A stretch of 64,000 bases of DNA. Origin: Conus ventricosus. Taxonomy: Eukaryota > Mollusca > Gastropoda > Neogastropoda > Conidae. A model generated the notes under the pieces. It searched no databases. It saw only the letters and a program-made list of their open reading frames with translations, and was not told the DNA's origin. Both the position numbers and the translations under genes were made by a program. The stretch spans positions 37,103,376 to 37,167,375 of the forward strand of contig CM031626.1 of assembly GCA_018398815.1 (NCBI GenBank), written 5' to 3'. Positions 21,870-31,865 of this stretch are shown here, piece after piece. Position 1 is the stretch's first letter; every line of letters starts with the position of its first letter.

Positions 21870-22990
21870 TTGATCAAACTTTCAGTGCTTTTCAAATCCT
21901 TTGTCAGCTATAATCATGTGTAAAGCTTCATAAGGCTAAGGCAATGTCGAACGAAACCTTGCGTTATTTGAAAAACAAAGGTATGGCAGGTCTTTTGCGT
22001 ATGTACTCATTTGGATGACCAATGGGGAGAGTAGGTCTCCTGGGTCCCAATTGCTAGGTTGAAGTATTATCTCGACTTTCTTCTTTTGTCAATGTGGTTT
22101 TTGTTTGTTAAAAATGCGGATGCCCAAGATCTTTTCGTAGCATCTCATTTCAGTCGCCAGAATTCGTGATTTGCATTCGCGGCTGTATGTATTCAAGGTT
22201 TCTCATGCATCAGAAGAAAAAACTGCATTGGGGGGCAAAGGGAGCGCATTTGGGGGATCTTTGGCGGCGAGACTTGGTTGTACCTTGATTAGACGTTTAC
22301 GTATTGTTTGCCCCACTACAAGCGCGGTTTTGTGCAATCATTGCCCACAATCTCAGCTTTGAGCCTCCTCATCATGATTATGATGGATCCAGGTGTTTGT
22401 TGCGCCTTCACGGTTTCTCCAAGATTGCCCCACTGATGTGAATTTCTGCCTTAACGCCCTTTTGCTATGGTTGGTCATTGAGCGTAATCTTTTCGCCTCG
22501 CTGTTCTCCTCTTTAGCCGCTTATGCTGTATATGAAGCTGCTTGGTCAAGATGTGCCATCCAAGACTCATCTATACCTCTTCCTTCTCGTTCCGGCTAGG
22601 CCGTCTGTATCATTCTGCTATCGGCAAAATCTGGTGATTGTTCATTACCCCTGATACTAACCTGCTTCGATTCATAATTTTCCAAGGCATCCTCCATGGT
22701 CTTCTTCCAATAGGACAAATTGAATCAGGGTTGAGTGAAAAGCAGTCATCCATGGCGCTGCGCCGACTGGCTCGATGCGGAACCTGTCAAAGAGGCTGCC
22801 ATTTCTGGGGATGAAGGCGACCATGTGAGTTTTGGTGCTACAGTTCTTCAACTCGTTTTTGTGGTCCGAGCGTTGGATAGTGTGGTCTGTACTTCCTTTC
22901 TATTGGCCATACGCAATGCTTGCCCTACGCCATCGAAGGACCTTCTTTAAATCTGTCCCCCCCTAAACTGTGCGCAGAGTTTTTGTTGGT
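21870..22990 (-). mobile_element. LINE RT, second copy, extending past the insertion point seen at 6834
   Basis: This copy matches 6834-6125 and then continues upstream on the minus strand with fragments such as KKTMEDALENYESKQVS, the part of the RT just before the FADD block. The corresponding sequence is absent at 6834 because the virus-like element starts there. The upstream end is unclear beyond about 22990. Confidence 0.7.
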
Positions 22991-23639
22991 TGACCATGCC
23001 CCTGACGTTGTCTGCATATTAAATAAATGCGTGAATTATCTGCCTCAGGTGATGCCATCGACCTAGAGCGGCGTCGTATGCCAGTGCAGCTCGTTCGAAA
23101 ATGCTTATGTTTTTTGGTTTCTTCCTGGGGGTATACTGTGAGGCAGTAATGTTCTTACTTTGTCGGGGGTGGTTGGTGAATATGATTTTCTGTGTCTGAT
23201 AAACTCCACCCCCTCGTTTGACCCTCTCCCTAATACTGGGTTCTGGGTGACTGCTTTATTGAAATGTACTAGCATATTATTGGGGTTTGAAATGGGTCTT
23301 TGGTTTCCATTGAAATGTGCCGTTACCGCATCGTGTATATTCTTCAGAAAAAAGGGGTTATGCCGCTCGCTGCGCGCTTCGCCTCGCGTCGCTATCGTAT
23401 CTCTTCTATATCTCTCTCTCTCTATCTCCTCCTCTGATCTCTACTCTCTCTCGCCTCTCTCTCTCTCTCTCTCATCTCGCTCTCGCTTTGTGTCCTGTAT
23501 AAGGTGGAGTGTATATTATACGTAGATATTATTATATAGATATATTGATTTTTATTATATTGTTACGTTATATATTTATATATTTTATATATATTTATAT
23601 AGTTAAGACAATGTTAAAAGGAGGAAATCTTAATAAAAC
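22991..23639. repeat. Unassigned sequence ending in TC-rich and TA-rich low complexity
   Basis: 22991-23395 shows no motif. A degraded TC repeat occupies about 23400-23475 and an AT-rich block about 23505-23600. Confidence 0.6.
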
Positions 23640-23690
23640 TATCTACAAATTTGTTTCAAGCGTGTCCTTGACGCAGTCATCATGACAGAT
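23640..23690 (-). ncRNA. Hammerhead-ribozyme-like motif of a Penelope-like element, degraded
   Basis: On the minus strand a GATGACTGCGTC block is followed by TTGAAACAAATTTGTAG. This is the degraded equivalent of the clearer motif at 51374-51420, which has CTGATGA, a short stem and CGAAAC. Confidence 0.4.
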
Positions 23691-23699
23691 TAATGATAA

Positions 23700-25035
23700 T
23701 ACTCATCTGCATTTTGTAGCCTCATCTGTGGTATGTTGGAATATGATGTCCTACAACATCTATTGTTACCACAAATCAGGACTTGGAAAGGGTCCATATT
23801 ATAAATTCATTCTTACGATGGTGTTTTTCAGATGAGTGGCTACTGTCTTGCGATGTAACTCGGGGAGAGATAGTGAAGCAACCGTATATCAGTAGCAGTG
23901 GTTCTACTTATGCTGGAGTGTTTTTCGTTGCGGCCCCTCCACCCTCATGATACAATGGGCTACCTGGGGGCTCGCTGTAAGGACTTGTGAATCTGAGGAA
24001 GAGTGATAAAATAGAGCGGTAGCGAACGGCATTTCATGTCATTGATTGCCCATTTTGAGGTGGTGGTTGTCGATTTACACCTGTTATATAAGTAATTTAA
24101 TTGACAATATAATTGGAAGTTTTCGCCCCCCCCCCCCCTATCCTGGGTGGTAGGAGGTCTTTGTCTACTGCTACAGGAATGGTCATCAGCATTCGGGTTT
24201 TTAATAGTCTGTAAGCGTCATTTTTTATTGTAATCTGTATTTTGCACAACGACTGTCCACCCTTGGTCTGCCATATTTATACGGATTACGTTATTTTTCA
24301 TCACTAGTCTGAGCGGAAGGTCCTTTCACTGCCCTAAAACGTTCAATAAAGGCAGTAAGATGGCTCAAAATTTGGGTTTTTTTCGTGTTTTGGAAGTTTC
24401 TAACGAGGTTTTAAGTACAGTGTCACAAAAAATGTCCAGTTCTTTCGTCGTTCATATTGGGGTGGCCACGATATCCTGTAGGCTTGCTGAATGTCAGGAG
24501 GGGGTTCAGAGTCTTGACATAGGGCGGTCGGGGTCGCGACGACCTCCGAATCCGATTCGACAGTCATAGATTAAGCTTCCTTCAGCGAAGTTTTCTGCAG
24601 CTTCAGCCACGTCGTCACACAGTTTGGAACGCGTCAAGCCGCGAGCGTGGGGAGGGGCAGAATCTTGCGGACCCTAGGACAGGACCACTCATCTGTTCGT
24701 CCCGTCAGCTTTTCATAGAGAACAGGGTATCCGATTTACGTTCTTGTCTAACACTTTATCATCAGACTCTTCCTGGTCTATTTCTCTTGCAACCTTCTTG
24801 CTACAACTGTGATTAGTCCTTTCAATACTTCGTCTATGGAGAATATACTAGTTTGGAATTTCACGCGTACAGCACAGGTATTTCAGTTTCAATGTTTTTT
24901 CTCTTGAAGTTGATATTTCCTTCTTGCGCACAGTAAGGTTGCGTACTTTGAAATCGAAGAATTCCTTCGAACGTTTAAATAAAAAAATCTACGCCTCTCT
25001 TTAAATAGATGTAAACATGTCGTTCAAGAGATGTA
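23700..25035. other. Left flank of element B; no gene recognised
   Basis: About 23720-23970 is similar to 47560-47770 in the same orientation (shared blocks such as ACATCTATTGTTACC and GATGTAACT). A C run lies at about 24126-24137. AGAGAACAGGG at about 24714 resembles the element terminus but nothing beyond it matches. No convincing coding frame was seen. Confidence 0.5.
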
Positions 25036-25232
25036 AGAGAACAGGATAATGTCTCCGTTCTGGGCCACTTTCGAGATCAACCTGTTTTTGGCGAAGTGAC
25101 CTATAATCAGCATATTACCTGTTTCTAACAATGACAAGTCTTCAATAACCAAAAATAACGATTATCTACAAACCACATCACTGTGTACCGGTTGTCCGTT
25201 TTTTCAATACTAATTTACTAAGTTTTCATAGA
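25036..25232 (+). repeat. Terminal inverted repeat of element B, left end
   Basis: Aligns with 6835-7010 and with the reverse complement of 44380-44184. Shared blocks include AGAGAACAGGA, AATGTCT, CAGCATATTAC and CAATACTAATTTACTAA. It includes the last codons of the ATPase reading seen in E1. Confidence 0.7.
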
Positions 25233-26291
25233 GTAGCGTAGGGAAGTAGCCAGGACCTTTGTCCGCCCCATAGAGTAACGACAGGGGAGAAAAGCAGTTG
25301 TGCGCTGAACGCGCCATATACACTGGTGGTTTAGCATGCACTAGGCTATACCGATTACTTACGGAGGTATGTTAATTACAGAGTGGTGGAGCGAAGATAG
25401 AAACCCTGACAAACAGGTTAAAGGTTAAGTTTGCCTCACGAACAGACGAGAAGAGGAGACAGAGACAGACACCACACTCACACTCACAACCGTACAACAC
25501 ACACACCCCCCACCACACACTCCTATGCGCGCGCACTGCGCACGCACATTCAAACAATCACACACACAACAACAAACTAACACGGACACATGCACACACA
25601 GAGAAACACTCACACACAGGCCAAAAAATCAAACTGAATTCGCCACTCTCCTCTACCCTCTTCCCCCCTCCTTCCTGCTTTGCATGACATCAGCGGCATG
25701 GCGGCGCTCTCTGTCATCTGGAAAAATTCGAGTTCTGCCTCGTCTGTCACATCAGATCGAGGCTTGTGAAGCTGGCCACGACCGGGCCGCTGATCATTGA
25801 CTGTTGGAGCTATTGAACAAGAAGGGCTGTTTTGTTTTCACTGCGCTCTGTTGTGACCACTGTGTTTTTAATTGTGTTATTTTAAAATGGCCTAAAACGT
25901 CTACTGAAGAACAGGTTTGTTATCGAGGCCATAAGTTTTACTTTTAACTTGCATGTTAGAAAAAAAGTTTTGTTTGAAGAATTAAGTTTTGAGTCAGTAA
26001 GTGAAGGCAAGCCATCTATACACATGTCTGCTCGACCCCACAGCGGGCGTGTGTTAACACGTTCCCGCCGCCTCTTTCTCTGTTCTCCATTGCGCTTAAC
26101 GGTAGTTGTCTTGAAGAGTAGAGCCGAAGCATGTTGTGAAACCGGAGAGTTGTTGGTAGTTCAAGGAAATGAAACAAGAATGTTGCCAGTTTTAATACGC
26201 TGTTTGACTCGTTATGAGATAGTTCCTTATCTAATAAATGAGCGCTGCATTGTTACAAAAAAAAAAATAAATAAAAACCCAACAAAACCCC

Positions 26292-26327
<36 letters not shown>

Positions 26328-28540
26328 ACCCCCCACCCCCCCCCCCCCCCCCCCCCAACTCGGTCCTGGTAAGCAAAGAACAAACCATCACGCCGTGGAG
26401 TTTGTTCGGGAGGCCTGGCGTGGGTCTGCTATTAGCATTGTTGAATATGGGGTTGTTTTTTTTTATACTGTCATCTCAAATTGGGTGTTATCGTGTGGGC
26501 TGGCGGGAACTGTGGGGGGGCACTACCCCCCCCGTGCGGGGGGGACGGCTGGGCGGGGACGTGGCGGGGGGGGCATTGGGCGCGTTGGGGGAGGTCATGG
26601 GGTGGTGGGGGGCGTATGGGTGCTGTAGGTTATCTGGGGTGAGGCGGGTATGAATGGTTTCGACGCTCGTGTCGAGTTTGGGGGTGGGATTATCCGTTCG
26701 GTGACCGTCTACGACGTTCGGGCGAGGGGTGGGTCGAGTGTGTACTCTGTGTACGCAGAGCGATTGACCGTGGGTTTCCCGCCTGAGGCGTTGGTGGTCG
26801 TCATCACGAGAGGTCCCGATAGGGGCGAGAAATCGCGAGGGTGGAATGGGTTTTCTCTGTCTAGGAATGATTTTCCCCTGAGTCGTATTTTGCTACTATA
26901 TTACTATTTATATGTGAATCATGGTGCTTGGGTCTACCTCCCCTAAAGTATAAAGTGTTCATTGTTTCCTGTATCTCAGTACTTGTTTGATTGTTAACTA
27001 CAGGATTCCAGTGTTTTATGTGCTAGTGCATCTGTGTATTAAGATGTGTTTACTGTTACTCTTTTCTAATTCTAACAGTTCATCGGCCTTAGGCTGTGCA
27101 AACTTATGCCCACCTGAATGCGATTTTCGCATGTTCTGCGCAAACTAATAGATAGGGTTAGCCCCAGACCTTAGTACATTTACCAGTATGGAGAGGTTGT
27201 AGTGTGTCGGCTAGCACTATTCTTATATAAATGACCTGGATGTCTACTACTGGCGGTTTAGAGCTGCCATAAAGCTTGGCCTACGCACAATTACTGCTGT
27301 ACCAGTGCTATACCGGTGAGAAAGAGCGTGGCCACAGCAAACTAGGCGCAACCGCGTAAGATCAGAGAACTAACGCTCCACCCTTTGAGCGCGCCAAGTT
27401 CACAGTAGCAAGCCGTTTTCAGCGCTCCACCCTAGAGCGGCCCAAGGAGTAACAGTAGCAAGCCGGTTCTTCACTTGACGTCTAAGATCTATTTTTTAGA
27501 TACCGCTCCTGCAGGGAGCGGTCGGTTTTGTTTTGGAGTTGGCTGGCTAGCAAACACGTACTGCGCAGCGACTGTCAGACCGTGCAGGCCTTCCACGACG
27601 TAAGATCTATTTTTAGATACTGCCTCCTGCACTGAAGAGGTCGGTTTGCTTCCTTTAGAGTTGACTGCCTTGAATTTCCTACCATGCACTTCAATGACTT
27701 CTGTATATATTGCTCCGCTGTTAACTCGGCTTCCACTGCTTCGCACCTTAAAGTCCTGCTTCAACTTTTTTGGCTGCCGCACACACACACGAGATCCCCC
27801 CCCCCACCCACACCACGCACGTCCCCCCACCCCCCACCCCACGGCACGACATCGTCCCCCCACCCCCACACCCCACGCTCACGCAGTCACTCCCACCCCC
27901 ATCCCCACTGCCACGCACTGTCCTCTCCACCCCACCCCAGGACTGTCTTAATTGGCCTGTGTTTGTTGTTTGTTTTGCTGTTTGTTCGTTTGTTTTGATC
28001 TGCCCCCACGCTCATGCACACCCCCACCCCCACCTGCCCACCCCCACCCCACGCTTGCACACACTCACCAGTTCCTTCTAAGTTTTTATCAAGTTTTCTT
28101 AACGTTCTTACTTAAGCTTACTTCTAAGTTGCTACTTAAGTCATTCTCAAAGTTATCCCCAAGTTCTTACTTAAAGTTCTTCTAAGTTTTTTAATTAAGT
28201 TGTCCCAAGTTTAGTATAATCCGTCTGTCTTAATAAAGCTTCCCTAAGTAAGCTTCTTGATCAAGTAACTTCTGCTCTCGTTCTTGTGATAATTCTTGAT
28301 TTAGTCATCATTTAAGTACAACTAAGATTTCTTATTAAGTTATCTTATCAATATAAAAAAAATACAAGCTATGTCTTTTATCTTAAATAGTAAATGTTAA
28401 GACTAGTTCACACCGCCCTCAAAAAGAACCGCGTCATCGTTGTGATGTCTTGCTCAGCGTTCTCTGCTTAAATCTTTTTAAGGAAAGGTTTTACATCCGA
28501 AGCACACCGCATCTGATTACATTCGCGTCTATGGAAATGT
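25233..28540. other. Inner left part of element B: unassigned, with CA, poly-C and AAGTT-type repeats
   Basis: Contains degraded CA repeats (about 25490-25620), a 60-base C-rich run (about 26294-26356) and CCCCA-rich DNA (about 27785-28050). A 50-base direct duplication appears at about 27478-27530 and 27598-27650, both with TAAGATCTATTTTT. A series of CTTAAGTT/CTAAGTT units lies at 28075-28230. On the minus strand 27869-27489 holds KLKQDFKVRSSGSRVNSGAI, which may be a gene remnant. No integrase or protease motif could be recognised. Confidence 0.4.
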
Positions 28541-28542
28541 CT

Positions 28543-28902
28543 TTATATAGACTCCATGGTCTTCAATTTATTGACTTCTTCATGTTTATAATACGCCCAT
28601 GATCGATTTTTATTAACAAATTTATAAATATTATTCCATTTGAAATGATGTTCACACATGATGCCTTTGCTTATTGGCTGGCTTTTGGCGGCAGTTGTCT
28701 TCTTGCTGTTTTTAATGTTCTGATTTTTATTGATTGCCTTTTGATTTCTGTTTGCCATCGGTTCATATATTTTATAGCCGAATAAACTGCCCCCCCAACC
28801 GCCAGCTAATGGACCGCCAAAAATGGCTACAGTTTTATGTTCAAATATTCCATCGAAGCTCTTTGGCGGCCCTTGAATCATGGAGTTTTTATAGCTGGAC
28901 AT
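28543..28902 (-). CDS. Unrecognised open frame, 119 aa, in element B
   Basis: The frame starts MSSYKNSMIQGPPKSFDGIF and contains GGPLAGGWGGSLFGYKIYEP followed by a basic, Asn/Lys-rich C-terminal half. It is the longest clean frame in this noisy half of the element. No family was recognised. Confidence 0.35.
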   Translation of the reverse strand: MSSYKNSMIQGPPKSFDGIFEHKTVAIFGGPLAGGWGGSLFGYKIYEPMANRNQKAINKNQNIKNSKKTTAAKSQPISKGIMCEHHFKWNNIYKFVNKNRSWAYYKHEEVNKLKTMESI

Positions 28903-29345
28903 GATATCAACTGTGTTCTTGGCTGTTGGCCAGCTTTATGTTTTCATGCCTTGAGTCATATTCTGTTACATTAATTTTTTTTTGTCTGTTCACACTCTGC
29001 TAATTTTTTTCCGGCCTTCACACGCCTAGATTTTTAATGCGCCTCCACCTGACTCTACAGCGCCGGCCCGCCTCAGCGATGCATTTTCTGGCCTTGCGTT
29101 ACTTTCTCCACCTGAATCAGTGTTTTCTGTTCTGACTGATTTTCCAAAGATCGTTCATTTTTGACTGGACCTCACTACAAATCTATTTGATTAAAAGTTA
29201 TTAAATCCCCCCTTCCCGTTAATGGCCTCCGATAAACAATGTCTCCAAATCCCCCCTATAGTATAAATCAAACCTAGAGTATCTAATGACTTGTTAAAAC
29301 TGGTTCTTGCGTTATTATATCATACGTAAGCATCTTGGTTCAGAA

Positions 29346-29690
29346 TCACAGAGGCGGGGCAAATCTACTGACTAGTTTAGTGTACAAACTAAGAAACCGT
29401 TTTGCCCCCACACTTTTCACGCATTCTAGACCCCAAGCTGCCGCCTTCACGTCCCTGCCATTCTGATACTTTAAATGTCTTGTTGCGACATCTCCGCCCC
29501 TTGAATCTGCACGTTCTATGCTGAATTCAGGTTCGCAGGAATACTGTATTGTTTTCCTCACGCATGCTGACCGCCACAGCCTTTTCCTGCGCGCGTGGCA
29601 TCTCTCGTCGCTTGATCATCAACTTCGGTCTTTCATAAGTTCAGGAAGAAGGTCTAGTATTTTGGCTGCCTCTGTAGTGTAGGAGATCAT
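29346..29690 (-). pseudogene. Possible gene remnant in element B
   Basis: Two frames hand over on the minus strand. One, around 29680, reads AAKILDLLPELMKDRS. The other (29561-29346) contains FSIERADSRGGDVATRHLKY and ends in LYTKLVSRFAPP. The pattern suggests one broken gene, but no function is recognised. Confidence 0.3.
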
Positions 29691-29738
29691 CGCCTGTCAG
29701 TTTTTTATTAAATTATAGTAATTATTTTATTTTAAAAA

Positions 29739-29960
29739 ATGAGACACCGAAACAAACTGCTTGCCAACCTTGTATACCATGCTGCTGTTATTGGAGGCCT
29801 AAGTGTAGGTATACTCAATGCTTGGTAAAAGGCTTTTCAGAATTAAAAACAGCAGATCTTGGCTCAAAACATAGACTTTGAGGATTCGCAAAGCTGGATT
29901 GCTATCATTGCAGCTTCTCGGTTGCCACGAAAGATTTTCTTGTCATGCTAGGAATTTAAT
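29739..29960 (+). pseudogene. Small hydrophobic element protein, frameshifted
   Basis: Starts MRHRNKLLANLVYHAAVIGG, immediately preceded by TATTTTAAAAA, the start motif shared with E1 genes. The frame breaks after about 28 residues and continues in others. I recall a family of about 75-residue proteins with this start (basic N terminus, hydrophobic Gly-rich centre) from cnidarian genomes, with no known function. Confidence 0.5.
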
Positions 29961-30004
29961 TCGGACAATAAATATGTAAGAAAAAAAAAATTACATTATA
30001 AAAA

Positions 30005-30250
30005 ATGGCTTCACTCGCAATAATGATAGGCTCGGCGCTTTGGTAGAATGCGCTTGCTTTTAGCGGAAGTAATTCGCATTTAGTAACTGCGGGATGACGG
30101 CGAGAGAAAAAGGACATAACCAAAGGCTATGGAGGATAAACTTGCACCACTGCACAAGGACGCCTATGAGAAAGGCAGAGACTTCGAGCAGTTAGATTTT
30201 ATTAATGACACACTGAATAAAACAGGGGCATGCAGCTTACATATTTAAGA
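30005..30250 (+). pseudogene. Small element protein with hydrophobic N terminus, frameshifted
   Basis: Starts MASLAIMIGSAL at 30005, preceded by CATTATAAAAA. After an in-frame stop the readings NALAFSGSN and then KLAPLHKDAYEKGRDFEQLD follow in other frames. That suggests a membrane-inserting N terminus followed by a charged helix. It lies just downstream of the gene at 29739 in the same direction. Function unknown. Confidence 0.5.
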
Positions 30251-30570
30251 GATGTTTGAGCAAGCATTAATACAAATAATTATCTAGTTAACAGGCCAAA
30301 ACCAGTCCAGACCTATTGCCCCCCCCCACCCAAAAATTTCAGTGGGTCTTTTTATCAACCATCAGAAAAAACAAAAGATGAAAGAAAAATCGGGTTTTAT
30401 GTCGTTGGGATGACTCCCCCGCTTGCTTGTTTTTTGTTGACAGCTTATATCAGCTGAATTATATCATGAAACAAATCTATTATTCGCACCCTAAGGTATT
30501 GGAAGGGGATCACGGCACATCTAAAAGCTAAGCAAGCCAGCTGACCGTCAGTGACATAACAAACAGCAAT

Positions 30571-31670
30571 AGACATGGGTTCATCTAATATACAAGCGGA
30601 TTTGGCTAAATTTTATCTTTACGGCGCCCTAGACGAATTCAGAGACCTCACTGTGTCAACTTACCTACTCAATAACGCACCATCCTCATAGGACCTTCTA
30701 TATTTACCCTCTGATAACGGATTAGGACGAAATGAAATATTTAAGTACGACTCACTTTTCATTGGACATAGCTTTCAAGCTATACAAGATGCGGACTCCC
30801 CATTAACACATAAGAGTTGCTTTTGCTGTTGCTGGCGCTATACAACTGATATACAACCGAGGCCCCCTTAACTTACCCTCGCATGATTCAAGTGATGATG
30901 GGAAAAGAAATTTTTTAAAGGCCAGTGAATCATATTATTGTTTAAAAACATTAGCCTCCCCCCCGTTTCTTAATGAGCATCCCAGGAGTTCACAGATCAC
31001 AGGCTTTAGTTGAAAACCTTTAACAACAGTTATTCTGAAAGACTTTTTCCCTACACAGTATCCAGAGAGTGATTGACAAATTCTCGCAACAACAGATTGG
31101 TGTTAGAAGACTGCCCTCTGTTTTGCGCGCAATGAATTAATGAAGAATAATGGGCATATAACCGTACAAGCAATCAAAAGAAAAACAATATATGTGTTGA
31201 AGGAGAGGCTTCATTCAGCAACTTTTACCATTTGGAATGAAAGTATAGGTACCTTTATTTACCGGGGAAGCAGAATGGGGACACTCGCTCAGGGCACCGA
31301 TCCAGTTTGGACGTGTTGACCCGTATGCACATCACACGAATTGTAAAGTGAATCCGCCCGTGTATTATTTACGAGAAACTTGACACACAAAACAACAGCT
31401 CCCAAAGATTTTTGTGCACCCGAAGCATGCAGATATCCCCACCGGACACAGTTCCGGCTTTAATTAATTTTCGTACAACATATTTTGGTTTTAAATGGAT
31501 AGGACAAGAACGAAACAAGAATGGTAAAGGAAGAGGACATGAAAATGATACGGAATCATTTCATGCGTGTTGTAATGCTATTAGGAAACATTTCGAGGGA
31601 TTATCTATGATGCATAATCATCCAGTTCACCTACAATCCATACCCAAATTGGGAAAATGAATATCTTGAT
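30571..31670 (+). pseudogene. Larger unrecognised element gene(s), frameshifted
   Basis: Opens MGSSNIQADLAKFYLYGALD. It continues across slips with LPSDNGLGRNEIFKYDSLFI, GHSFQAIQDADSPLTHK and GPLNLPSHDSSDDGKRNFLK. The later frame at 31412-31660 includes TTYFGFKWIGQERNKNGKG and may be the 3' part or a separate gene. The mixture of helical and beta-like blocks does not match a family I can name. Confidence 0.4.
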
Positions 31671-31865
31671 AATATAAAAAAATTCGACTCGTTCAAGCAA
31701 ACATGAAGGGAAAGAAAGATTTATATGAAATTGGGTGAAGCTATGATTGATATTATAATAAAAGTTGATTGAAAAAATTATAAAACCCCCTGTTATGCCG
31801 GTCCTCAGTGCCAATTGCCTTATGAAAAAACCTCCGGGATTAACAATCACGCCCCGTTTTGTGTT

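Larger units (their letters stand above)
16859..22637 (+). repeat. Segment A': noisy second copy of 1402-6834
   Basis: Collinear with 1402-6834 throughout, with frequent small insertions, some deletions and few long losses. The copy is about 350 bases longer than A. The bias toward short insertions, often copying neighbouring bases, resembles uncorrected single-molecule read error rather than evolutionary drift. The left edge lies inside the polymerase gene of E1, and the right edge continues into more LINE sequence. Confidence 0.88.

Noticed and set aside
24714..24724. AGAGAACAGGG as another element terminus
   Set aside because: Only about ten bases match; the following sequence shows none of the internal blocks shared by the termini at 6835, 25036 and 44380.
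26249..26390. Proline-rich protein (poly-Pro frame)
   Set aside because: The prolines come from a 60-base C-rich run that is most likely artefactual.
31412..31660. Retrovirus-like integrase of the element
   Set aside because: The reading has no HHCC zinc motif and no D-D-35-E pattern; it cannot be called integrase.
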